A stretch of 64,000 nucleotides of DNA from Leptospira noguchii serovar Panama str. CZ214 (GTDB lineage Bacteria > Spirochaetota > Leptospiria > Leptospirales > Leptospiraceae). This document shows, piece after piece, positions 45,011 to 52,629 of the stretch. The stretch covers positions 620,001 through 684,000 of the forward strand of contig NZ_AKWY02000034.1 of assembly GCF_000306255.2 (NCBI RefSeq). The letters run 5' to 3'. How positions within the stretch are numbered: position 1 is the stretch's first letter; every line of letters begins with the position of its first letter. The notes beneath the pieces were generated by a model. It was given only the letters and a program-made list of their open reading frames with translations, did no database searches and had not been told where the DNA came from. The position numbers and the translations under genes were made by a program.

Positions 45011-45451
45011 ATGATAAATTCTCAACAAAAATATGCCAAAAATAATAATCCTTCCGATCGAATCAGGATTATTTTATCAGAGACAGGGTTTCGGCAAAAC
45101 CAATTGGCTGAGGCGGGAAATGTCAAGCCTCCCACGTTAAATGGGTATTTATCAGGTGCGAGGCCCGTAGGCTTTGACTTTGCGTATGCGTTAATGAAAT
45201 CACTCGGATATAACCCCTTTTGGATATTATTTGGGGATGGAGAGAAAAAGGTCCCAGCGGAAATATTCTCCGAACTGACTCCGGAAAATCATGATCGGTT
45301 TGAGGAAATTGAACGGGATAGAGTTTTTATCAGACAGATCGATGAATCGGGGATAAGAAAGGATATAGAAAGAATTTTGGAACTCAGTCGATCCGACTCA
45401 AAGCTGTTTAAGATTTTTTTCGACCGACTTTTTCCTGAAAAGCATGACTAA
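45011..45451 (+). CDS. XRE-family prophage repressor 2
   Basis: 146 residues. HTH in FRQNQLAEAGNVKPPTLNGYL, followed by a segment (PFWILFGDGEKK) that parallels PLWLLTEVGNMF of the first repressor, so the two are diverged relatives. A half operator (TACCGATAA) lies upstream near 44952. May be a superinfection or alternative-immunity regulator. Confidence 0.7.
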   Translation: MINSQQKYAKNNNPSDRIRIILSETGFRQNQLAEAGNVKPPTLNGYLSGARPVGFDFAYALMKSLGYNPFWILFGDGEKKVPAEIFSELTPENHDRFEEIERDRVFIRQIDESGIRKDIERILELSRSDSKLFKIFFDRLFPEKHD

Positions 45452-45560
45452 TTTTTATGTGATATATCTCGATCAGCTCTTTGAGCGAGGCTGTTTCTTT
45501 TTTTAAATCTCTTGCAAAATTATAAAGAAGAGTTTTTAATTTGTCGTCTGTAGTTTTCAT
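45408..45560 (-). CDS. Small helical protein, 50 residues
   Basis: ATG at 45560 (MKTTDDKLKTLLYNFARD); the frame extends to 45650 without a ribosome site. Its 3' end overlaps the convergent repressor gene by 44 bases. An inverted repeat sits directly before the start. Unknown. Confidence 0.4.
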   Translation of the reverse strand: MKTTDDKLKTLLYNFARDLKKETASLKELIEIYHIKISHAFQEKVGRKKS

Positions 45561-45587
45561 AATCGTCTCACATGAGATGAGACGATT
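45561..45587. promoter_or_regulatory. Perfect inverted repeat, operator or terminator
   Basis: AATCGTCTCA (45561-45570) and TGAGACGATT (45578-45587) enclose CATGAGA. A T-rich tract follows on the plus strand, so it could end the repressor message; on the minus strand it adjoins an ATG and could be an operator. Confidence 0.45.
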
Positions 45588-45603
45588 CATTTTCCTTTTC
45601 TCT

Positions 45604-46437
45604 TCATTGCACTTTGTCAACGTATATAACAGGATAACGTTTTTCTGCATGAGCTACGGCGATCGCTCTTCCATGAATTTGAATATCTCTCGTCCGCGCG
45701 ACAAGTTTATCAAAATCTTTGCTCATCCCTGATGGAATAAAAAGCAGAAATGTGGCAATCACGTTTTTGTCAAAGTATTCGGCTTCGGCAATTGTGTAAC
45801 CGTTCCAATCGTCGCCGACCTGGATTCCCTCCCAGTTTTTTAAGTTGGTTTGTAAATCATTTGCGTTCCGCATGATTCGGAACTTCAGTTTTCCGTTTAC
45901 GGTTCCGCCTTCCCACTTGTCTACTCGTTGGAGCGAGCGACATACAAAGTCGAGTTCAACTATAAAATATTTTCTGTCGTTCTTCCATTCTCCGGATTCG
46001 GTGGTTCCGTCTTCGCATTTGATTTTTCCCTGGCCGTGTTTCTTGCCATTTACAAAAGAGCCTTCGTAAACACACTGAACACTTCCATCCAGATACGTTA
46101 GCTTCCCTTTTCCGTGAGGATCCATTTTAGAATCAAAGAATCCTTCGTAATGATCTCCGTTATCAAACCAACTATAAACCAGTTTAGATGTATCGATCTT
46201 TCCATTGATAAAATACATCGTTGAAATTCTTTCGAGGTTATTTGCTTCATACACTTTTATTAAACCATGAAATTTTCCGTTCTTAAAATTACCTTCTCCG
46301 ATTACACCTTCTTCATTTTGTAATTTCCCTTTTCCGTTTTGACAATCTCCTTCTATACACATACGGGTTTTCTCTTCCGCAAAAATCGGATTTAAGAAAA
46401 AGATAAATAAGATAATTGTGATACTGATTGATTTCAT
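45604..46437 (-). CDS. Secreted MORN-repeat protein, probable prophage cargo
   Basis: 277 residues with a signal peptide (MKSISITIILFIFFLNPIFA). The N-terminal half has MORN-like repeats (GEGNFKNGKFHGLIK, YEGFFDSKMDPHGKGKLTY, YEGSFVNGKKHGQGKI, SGEWKND). The C-terminal 130 residues are not recognised. Located between repressor and late genes, in the opposite direction to the late operon, as for lysogenic-conversion genes. Periplasmic or surface role is inferred. Confidence 0.8.
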   Translation of the reverse strand: MKSISITIILFIFFLNPIFAEEKTRMCIEGDCQNGKGKLQNEEGVIGEGNFKNGKFHGLIKVYEANNLERISTMYFINGKIDTSKLVYSWFDNGDHYEGFFDSKMDPHGKGKLTYLDGSVQCVYEGSFVNGKKHGQGKIKCEDGTTESGEWKNDRKYFIVELDFVCRSLQRVDKWEGGTVNGKLKFRIMRNANDLQTNLKNWEGIQVGDDWNGYTIAEAEYFDKNVIATFLLFIPSGMSKDFDKLVARTRDIQIHGRAIAVAHAEKRYPVIYVDKVQ

Positions 46438-46510
46438 TTTTTACTCCAGATGAAAACAATCAATATCCAACCGGACTTGACAATTCGAAAACTTAGTTTT
46501 GGTCTGCCGT

Positions 46511-46864
46511 ATGGCCAAAAAAAGTAAGACCTCTCAGAAATCTAATAAACAAAATATTAAACAAACTGTAACAGGATATACGACCGAAGGTTCTTTGTTT
46601 AAAAACATACCGATCCAAGAGTTAAAGCAAAAACGTTCTGCTACTTTACAAACGAATCCAGCAATACCCAAAGATCCGGAAGATACCATGACGCCGCAAC
46701 AAGTTGCAGCTCTACTCAAGCGAAGCGTGCGAAGAATTAGCTATTATCGCCGCGAAGGACTCTTAGGAAAATTTTGGAAGTTTTACGATGGAACGGTTCT
46801 CTATTCTCGCATTGGAGTGGATGAATTTTTTCAAAGTCGTTTTTGCGATCGAGAAGAATCATAA
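46511..46864 (+). CDS. HTH (MerR/excisionase-like) protein at the head of the late operon
   Basis: 117 residues from ATG 46511. Basic, Gln/Lys-rich N-terminus; C-terminal winged HTH in TPQQVAALLKRSVRRISYYR with a wing ending LYSRIGVDEFF. Could be the late-gene activator (position of Mu C) or an excisionase-like factor. No strong ribosome site. Confidence 0.65.
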   Translation: MAKKSKTSQKSNKQNIKQTVTGYTTEGSLFKNIPIQELKQKRSATLQTNPAIPKDPEDTMTPQQVAALLKRSVRRISYYRREGLLGKFWKFYDGTVLYSRIGVDEFFQSRFCDREES

Positions 46865-46940
46865 ACGAGCGGAAATCGCGGCACTTAGGGGGCAATGCCG
46901 ACGTTGTGCATTCGATATTTCCCATGTTAGCATTGGTGAC

Positions 46941-47501
46941 ATGGATGAATTAAAAGCACTTCTACAAATCGATCATATCTCTCTATTTCTTGTTTCCATA
47001 ATATTATTTTTTATGGTCCTTCTGGTTTATCGAAAGCCGCTTGGATCCATTTTCGGACTTCTTTCCAAACTCATCACAAAACGACTGGATTCAAAAGATA
47101 CAATCTCTGTCGTTCAAATTCAGACGAACTCTCTTCCGGGTGCGCGGTTCATTCAGGAACACGTAACGTCTATACAATTCATAAACTCACTTCGAGTCCG
47201 CGACACAGAAATGTTTTATGACTTTCTTTTTAATCTTGTCAGCGAAGTCCGGGCAAAACTCGGTAACCCGTATCCGAATGTAAAGTTGACGTTCTCTCTT
47301 TTGAATGTTGATTACATATCCTCTGCGGCAGTTAGCGCACTCTCAAAAATCTTAATCGATGTAGTTCAGAAAAACGGAATTTTCTTGAACATAAACTTTC
47401 CGAAGGATCGATTCAAAAATCACGCCACCAATTTCCGAATACTCGCTGGGGATGCTGAGCACATTTCAATTTCGACCAAAGATCACGGAGGAGCAGGATG
47501 A
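46941..47501 (+). CDS. Membrane-anchored STAS-like protein
   Basis: 186 residues from ATG 46941 (MDELKALLQIDH); the longer open frame to 46788 overlaps the HTH gene and is not favoured. One N-terminal membrane helix (about 13-35), then a region with VKLTFSLLNVDYISSAAVSA and VVQKNGIFLNINFP, which follows the STAS fold of anti-sigma antagonists. Odd for a lysis/late region; could modulate a host signalling path. Confidence 0.55.
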   Translation: MDELKALLQIDHISLFLVSIILFFMVLLVYRKPLGSIFGLLSKLITKRLDSKDTISVVQIQTNSLPGARFIQEHVTSIQFINSLRVRDTEMFYDFLFNLVSEVRAKLGNPYPNVKLTFSLLNVDYISSAAVSALSKILIDVVQKNGIFLNINFPKDRFKNHATNFRILAGDAEHISISTKDHGGAG

Positions 47502-47938
47502 AAAAGATTTCAGTTATAATTTTGCTTTTAGGTGCGTGCGCGGTTTTTCAAAAACTTCCGCCAACCGTAAGAGAAGACAGTAAACAAATTAAAGAAACGA
47601 AAACGGCTTTGATCGAGGATCGTCCAGGTGCAACGGAACGAGCAATGTCAGAACTGGATCGATGCGATGCGCGTAACATCGAAAACGCGAAAGAGATACG
47701 ACGACTAAACGAAGCGTTGAATCGTTGTAACGTATCGAACGAGAAGAAGGACGTGCAATTAACTAAGGTATCTAAAGAAGCCGGAAAGGGTGAAGGAATT
47801 CGTTGGACTTACTACGCAATCCTTGGGTTTGGAATCTTTCTGTTGCTCGTTCTTGTTTTGGTTGTAGCGGCAATTCTGGCCTTGAGGCGCAACGGGCTTC
47901 CAGTTGTTAGTAGCCTTTTGGGAGGAAGAATCGTATGA
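47498..47938 (+). CDS. u-spanin-like lipoprotein
   Basis: 146 residues. Signal peptide with a lipobox (LLLGAC, Cys14), coiled-coil periplasmic part and a C-terminal membrane helix (YYAILGFGIFLLLVLVLVVA). N-terminal lipid anchor plus C-terminal inner-membrane helix is the plan of unimolecular spanins, which fuse inner and outer membranes at lysis. Starts in the previous stop (ATGA), and the endolysin follows. Confidence 0.7.
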   Translation: MKKISVIILLLGACAVFQKLPPTVREDSKQIKETKTALIEDRPGATERAMSELDRCDARNIENAKEIRRLNEALNRCNVSNEKKDVQLTKVSKEAGKGEGIRWTYYAILGFGIFLLLVLVLVVAAILALRRNGLPVVSSLLGGRIV

Positions 47939-48621
47939 ATCCAATATTAGATTTTTTGAAATCCGCTTCATTTAAAATACAAAAACATTTTCTTGATTTC
48001 GACGCGATCCAGAAAACACAACACTACTGGAACGATTCGACTCTATCGAAAGCAAAAACGAATCGGATCGGTTCGGAAGCAAGTCTTCCAACATTTCCTC
48101 CAGTTTTCGGTCCGGTCTTTGTATGCCCAGTCGATGAACCACACATAACGTCTCCGTTTGGTTGGAGAATTCTGAGTATAAACGGAAAACCTTCGAGACA
48201 GTTCCATTTGGGGATCGATTTAGGAGGCGAAAGGAAAATCAAAATTCCTGAAGACTGTATTATTAAAACAGTTCTCAAGAAAGACGAAAAGTATCCGGTT
48301 CGATTTCGTTATGATTACGAATCCGGAACCTGGATGGATTTGATTTCTAAAAATAAGATTCCTAAAGGTAGAGCTTGGACTCCATACATAATCGCTGTTG
48401 GAATCCATACCAGAAATCAATACAAATTCAAACATGTCGATTCCATCGTTTCCGAGGGACAAAACGTAAAGGCCGGAATGATCATCGGAAGATCTGGAAA
48501 TCTCGGTTATTCCATGGGACCACATTTACATTTTGAAGTTTGGCCTTGGAATAAAAAGGAACAGTCCTGGCCCAAACCGATGGACCCGGCGAAGTTTTTA
48601 AAATCCAAAAATCTAATATAA
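47935..48621 (+). CDS. M23-type peptidase, phage endolysin
   Basis: 228 residues. LytM/M23 motifs: HLGIDLG (H-x3-D) and GPHLHFEVW (HxH), with SPFGWR upstream. The zinc metallopeptidase should cut peptidoglycan cross-bridges. No signal peptide, so export depends on the holin candidate downstream. Overlaps the spanin stop. Confidence 0.85.
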   Translation: MNPILDFLKSASFKIQKHFLDFDAIQKTQHYWNDSTLSKAKTNRIGSEASLPTFPPVFGPVFVCPVDEPHITSPFGWRILSINGKPSRQFHLGIDLGGERKIKIPEDCIIKTVLKKDEKYPVRFRYDYESGTWMDLISKNKIPKGRAWTPYIIAVGIHTRNQYKFKHVDSIVSEGQNVKAGMIIGRSGNLGYSMGPHLHFEVWPWNKKEQSWPKPMDPAKFLKSKNLI

Positions 48622-48634
48622 GGAGAGTATAATT

Positions 48635-48976
48635 ATGGAAATTTTAACTCAGGCTATCATTGGATTATTCATTCCGCTCTACGTGGCTCTCGTATTGTTT
48701 TTGAGCCAGTGGGCGTTTCGTTTTTTCAACTCCGAATTTGTCCGCCGTGATAAAGCTCGGTTTGTTCTGATTCTTGCAACTGTGATAGCGCTCGTGTTCG
48801 AACTTGTAAGATTTGCATCTGGGGATTCCATTCCCGAACTCGGATACTATGCAGTGATTCTGCTTCTTAACTTTTGTTTCACGACAACGTTTTACGAAAT
48901 TCTGATGAAGCGAGTATTCGCGGCAATCAATTACGCTCACGACACTCCGGTTGCATCGGAAGAACAACCAGATTAA
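48635..48976 (+). CDS. Holin candidate, three membrane helices
   Basis: 113 residues with hydrophobic segments at about 5-30, 42-62 and 70-90 and a short acidic C-terminus, class I holin topology. AAGGAGAG precedes the ATG. Placement beside endolysin and spanin supports the call. Confidence 0.6.
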   Translation: MEILTQAIIGLFIPLYVALVLFLSQWAFRFFNSEFVRRDKARFVLILATVIALVFELVRFASGDSIPELGYYAVILLLNFCFTTTFYEILMKRVFAAINYAHDTPVASEEQPD

Positions 48977-48992
48977 TCGTAAGAAAATAGAA

Positions 48993-49550
48993 ATGAGCAC
49001 AGAACCAGCTATAAGAGAACGCGCTTTTTTCCTCTATGCTATTTCCGGCTCTGGGTCTTCTAAAAATAGCGTAGCGAAACAAATCCGTTCTGAATATGGA
49101 ACGAAGACTACCGCAAAAACTATCGATGAATGGTCGAAGGAAAAAGACAGGGATGGTTTAACATGGGATGATAAACGGAACCGTCTCGTCGCGAGGGCAG
49201 AAAAACAAGTAGAGGCCATCGTTGAAAATCGAATGGTAGAAATTCAAAAAAGAACTAAGACGATTGCAGACTTGTTGTATAAGAAAATTACGGAAGAGAC
49301 TCCGAAACTTACGAGTCTTGATAACGCTATCTATGCTTATAAAGCAATCTCAGAACTTGAATTGACGTTGCCGCAAAAATATGGAGCACAACTGAATCCA
49401 AGTGAGATAATTGGAATCGTTTTAAAAATCTTTAAACGATGTGAACCAGTTGGAAGAGCAATCAGCGACCACTGGGAAAAGAATTTGGCTCTCGAAATTC
49501 ATCAAGAAATCGAAGCATTTAAACTTTCTAAAGTAAATCAGGTTCCATGA
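48993..49550 (+). CDS. Terminase small subunit-like protein
   Basis: 185 residues from ATG 48993. N-terminal HTH (FFLYAISGSGSSKNSVAKQI) followed by helical oligomer region, like Mu gp27/DUF1804-type small terminases. It precedes the large subunit with a four-base overlap. Predicted to recognise packaging DNA. Confidence 0.7.
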   Translation: MSTEPAIRERAFFLYAISGSGSSKNSVAKQIRSEYGTKTTAKTIDEWSKEKDRDGLTWDDKRNRLVARAEKQVEAIVENRMVEIQKRTKTIADLLYKKITEETPKLTSLDNAIYAYKAISELELTLPQKYGAQLNPSEIIGIVLKIFKRCEPVGRAISDHWEKNLALEIHQEIEAFKLSKVNQVP

Positions 49551-50278
49551 TGTCTTCGGGTTTAGAAATATTAGAGTCGATTCATGAACTTGGAACAAAA
49601 GAGTTTTCCAAAGTTAAGAAGAAAGATCGCAATTTATACGGAAAAAAGTATGGCAAAGAATCCTTAGCAGCTTTCGCACGCTTTATTGATCCAAAATTCG
49701 AAGACCCTCTCCACATAAAATCGATCATTCACCTTCTCGAAAAAATGGAGAAAGGGGAAGTCACGAGAAGCATTATTAACATGCCACCACGAAGGGGCAA
49801 AAGTCAGATTTGCACTCGAATCTTCCCTGCTTGGTTTATCGGTAGGCATCCAGATAAAAACGTAATATTACTTTCCTATTCAGATGAGAAAGCCGCGCGT
49901 TTTGGTCGTTGGGTTCGAGACTGTGTAGAATCAGAACAATTTTCTCAAATATTTCCAAAAGTAAAAGTTCGTCCTGACATGAGAGCGGCTGCTGAATGGG
50001 AAACGACATCTGGCGGACTCGTCTTGAGTGCAGGACTCAAGGGAGGATTCAACGGAGACGGCGCAGATTTGTTAGTTGTCGATGATCCGTATAAGAATCG
50101 AGAGGAAGCGACATCGGAGGTAATCTCTGAAAAAATCATCGAGAATTTTATGTCTGTTGGAGAAACGCGTCTTTCTCCTAACGGGATTATCTTGATTCCT
50201 CATACTCGTTGGTTGCGCAATGACCTTACCGGAAGATTAACCGGAGAAGATAAGGAGTCCGAAATTGAAGCTGTTTGA
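49547..50278 (+). CDS. Terminase large subunit, ATPase part
   Basis: 243 residues. Walker A-like MPPRRGKSQICTR, Walker B LLVVDDP with the following Asn-rich loop, and TRWLRNDLTGRL coupling motif. The frame closes with TGA at 50276-50278 while the nuclease half is in the +1 frame (50265-51014). Removing one T from GCTGTTTGAG joins them naturally. ATP-driven motor for filling the head. Confidence 0.85.
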   Translation: MMSSGLEILESIHELGTKEFSKVKKKDRNLYGKKYGKESLAAFARFIDPKFEDPLHIKSIIHLLEKMEKGEVTRSIINMPPRRGKSQICTRIFPAWFIGRHPDKNVILLSYSDEKAARFGRWVRDCVESEQFSQIFPKVKVRPDMRAAAEWETTSGGLVLSAGLKGGFNGDGADLLVVDDPYKNREEATSEVISEKIIENFMSVGETRLSPNGIILIPHTRWLRNDLTGRLTGEDKESEIEAV

Positions 50279-51014
50279 GCCTGAGATAAAAGGTGAATGG
50301 CATGTTCTCCGTCTTCCTGCAATTTTAGAAGACGGGACTTCTCTTTGGCCTGAAAGATTTAAAATTGAGAATGTTTTGAAACTGAGGTCTCGGATTGGAG
50401 AAACCCGATTCAGTGCTCTTTATCAACAAATTCCAATGGATGTTGCCGAAAGAATTTTCAGTGACCCGAAATATGAAGAAACTCCAAATGATGTAAAGAT
50501 ATTTGCGTTTTGGGACCCGGCGTTTCGTGAAGCGAATAGGAAAAAAGACTTCAATGCATTTTCTGCGGGTGGACCGAACGGAGAGAAGTTCTATGTTTGC
50601 GCTGGTGAAATATGGCGTGCAGGACTTTTAGAATCTTACGATCGAGTTGAGAAGCTTTGTAAACAACATAACGTAACTCGCCTTTTCATAGAAAACAACA
50701 AAGGGGAAACAGCATTAGAAATAGAAATGAATAGGCGAAACATTTCCAGTAAGGGAATTATGAGTTCCGGTTCGAAAGAGTTTAGAATTCAACAATACGT
50801 CCGAATGAACTGGGATAAAATTCGATTTTCTCGTTTTGTCTCTACGAAGTATATCAAGCAGATTTTAGAATATTCGGAAATCATAGAACGCCACGACGAC
50901 GCCCCGGATTCGTTGGCTGGTCTCATCAAAGAAACAAAATTCGGCCCCCAGGCGGAAGGAATGAAAAATCGGATCGGATTTTTTGAAATGCTCCTAAACG
51001 AAGGAAGGTGGTAA
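50265..51014 (+). CDS. Terminase large subunit, nuclease part
   Basis: 249 codons from TTG 50265. Starts with linker and GEWHVLRLPAI, LWPERF, then an RNase H-like nuclease with acidic residues in FAFWDPAFR, RLFIENN and DDAPDSLAGL. It is the direct continuation of 49547-50278 in another frame. As read, packaging would need frameshifting or two proteins. Confidence 0.85.
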   Translation: MKLFEPEIKGEWHVLRLPAILEDGTSLWPERFKIENVLKLRSRIGETRFSALYQQIPMDVAERIFSDPKYEETPNDVKIFAFWDPAFREANRKKDFNAFSAGGPNGEKFYVCAGEIWRAGLLESYDRVEKLCKQHNVTRLFIENNKGETALEIEMNRRNISSKGIMSSGSKEFRIQQYVRMNWDKIRFSRFVSTKYIKQILEYSEIIERHDDAPDSLAGLIKETKFGPQAEGMKNRIGFFEMLLNEGRW

Positions 51015-52441
51015 TGGCTCGTAAGCGTCGCAATTATTATAAGAACTTAGGAATCGATACATCCGTCCGCGTTGCAAAATTGGACGCATCTGAATCCGTT
51101 GCCCGACTCGATACCCTGATGCACATGGCATCCGGTAAAGGCATTACAGGAAGAGATAAACTACGAGGTGTTGCACCAAATCCCGAACGGATTTTTCCAG
51201 TGACTGCACGCGCGCTTTACGAATCAAACGGTTTCCTCGCCAACATAGTTGATTCCGTCTCGGAAGATGCAACCCGCGCATGGATCGAAATCGAAACAAA
51301 TCGAGATAAGGATGATCCGGACTCAGGTATCAAAGGCCTAAACATATCCAGAATTTTGATGAATGAAATGGAGGAGTTCAAGCTTCAGGAAAAAATTACA
51401 GAACATATTCAAGGCTCTCGGATGAATCACGGTGGCTCTCTGCTTTTTTGGGGAATTAAATCGGATATTCCACAGACCGATTTCATGCTTCGTCAACCAA
51501 TGCCCGAAACGATTCGGAATCTCGAATTCATAAACATAATCGATGCGAGTCGCTTTTCCGTCAGGAGAAAAACGAGCGATCCGCTTTCTAAGTTCTATAA
51601 CGAGCCGATTTGTTCTGTATCTGGCGTAGAGTTAGATTCTTCCCGGTCACACTGGTTGGTCAATAGCTGGAACTGGGATTCTCAGAGGGGCATTTCCTTA
51701 GTAGAAAAAGTCTACGATGGGATTGTTGCAATCGATACGGCCCTTTGGTCGACGACTTCCATGATTTTTGAGATGGCCGTAAAGGTTCTTACAACGGACA
51801 AATTGGACTCTGCTTCTCCCGAAAAAACGATGGAGTTTCTTCGGCTGTTACGACATACGCTTTCCACTCAGTCCACTGCAATGCTCGGAAAAGACGAGAC
51901 TCTTACTCGTCTTGGAAACTCGGGGATTTCTGATTCACAACTCGAAACTCTGTTTTCATTCATTTTTAAAGTCTTGTCAGGTCTCTCAAAAATACCTATT
52001 TCGAAAATTTTAGGGCGAACACAATCCGTAATCAATATTGGGAATAGTGATCCATCGGACGACGTAAGTTATTTCGAGGATGTTTCTCGCTTTCAGGAAC
52101 TCAAAGTCCGTCCCATCATAGACCAATTTATCAAATTACGAATCCGATCGACTGAGGGACAGATTTACAGACTTCTAAATGGCGATTTCGCATCTCTCGA
52201 CTGGAAGTTTAAATTTAAAACGTTGTGTAAATCTTCCCCTGCATCCGAAGCCGATACAAACCTCAAGAACGCTCAAGCGGATCAAATCTATGTAACAATC
52301 GGTTCCCTTTCACCTGGGGAGGTTAAGCAAAAGAGATTTCCTGAAATGGAAAATTTCGATTACTCTCGAGATGATAGCGGCCACTTAGATTTTAGCGAAC
52401 CGGGTCTTTCAAACCCTGAAGAATTTAATCGTCCTGTTTAA
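51014..52441 (+). CDS. Phage portal protein, DUF1073-like
   Basis: 475 residues from ATG 51014, overlapping the terminase stop (TAATG), with AAGGAAGG upstream. The N-terminal part (ALYESNGFLANIVDSVSEDATR) and centre (LSGLSKIPISKILGRT) fit the DUF1073 portal family. Forms the dodecameric head entry. It is followed by a 190-base gap. Confidence 0.8.
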   Translation: MARKRRNYYKNLGIDTSVRVAKLDASESVARLDTLMHMASGKGITGRDKLRGVAPNPERIFPVTARALYESNGFLANIVDSVSEDATRAWIEIETNRDKDDPDSGIKGLNISRILMNEMEEFKLQEKITEHIQGSRMNHGGSLLFWGIKSDIPQTDFMLRQPMPETIRNLEFINIIDASRFSVRRKTSDPLSKFYNEPICSVSGVELDSSRSHWLVNSWNWDSQRGISLVEKVYDGIVAIDTALWSTTSMIFEMAVKVLTTDKLDSASPEKTMEFLRLLRHTLSTQSTAMLGKDETLTRLGNSGISDSQLETLFSFIFKVLSGLSKIPISKILGRTQSVINIGNSDPSDDVSYFEDVSRFQELKVRPIIDQFIKLRIRSTEGQIYRLLNGDFASLDWKFKFKTLCKSSPASEADTNLKNAQADQIYVTIGSLSPGEVKQKRFPEMENFDYSRDDSGHLDFSEPGLSNPEEFNRPV

Positions 52442-52629
52442 CAGTAATTTTGAATGTTCCAAGAATCGAATATAAGGCCATTTTCCGGGGTTTTTGGACT
52501 TTGGGGGTATCTTTGGCCAACTTGCGGTTTGCTGAACAATGCTGAACAAGTCCTATTTAAAAATAACAACCTGCCTTTTGCCGTCGTAAACCCATTTTTC
52601 CATCCTGCACTGAAAAAGGGGAAAAAACC
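52442..52629. other. Gap in the late operon with tandem 10-mer
   Basis: 190 bases between portal and MuF genes. A 62-codon open frame exists (52454-52642) but has no recognisable features. It holds TGCTGAACAA twice in tandem (52530-52549) and a G-rich tract. May hold an internal promoter. Confidence 0.3.
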
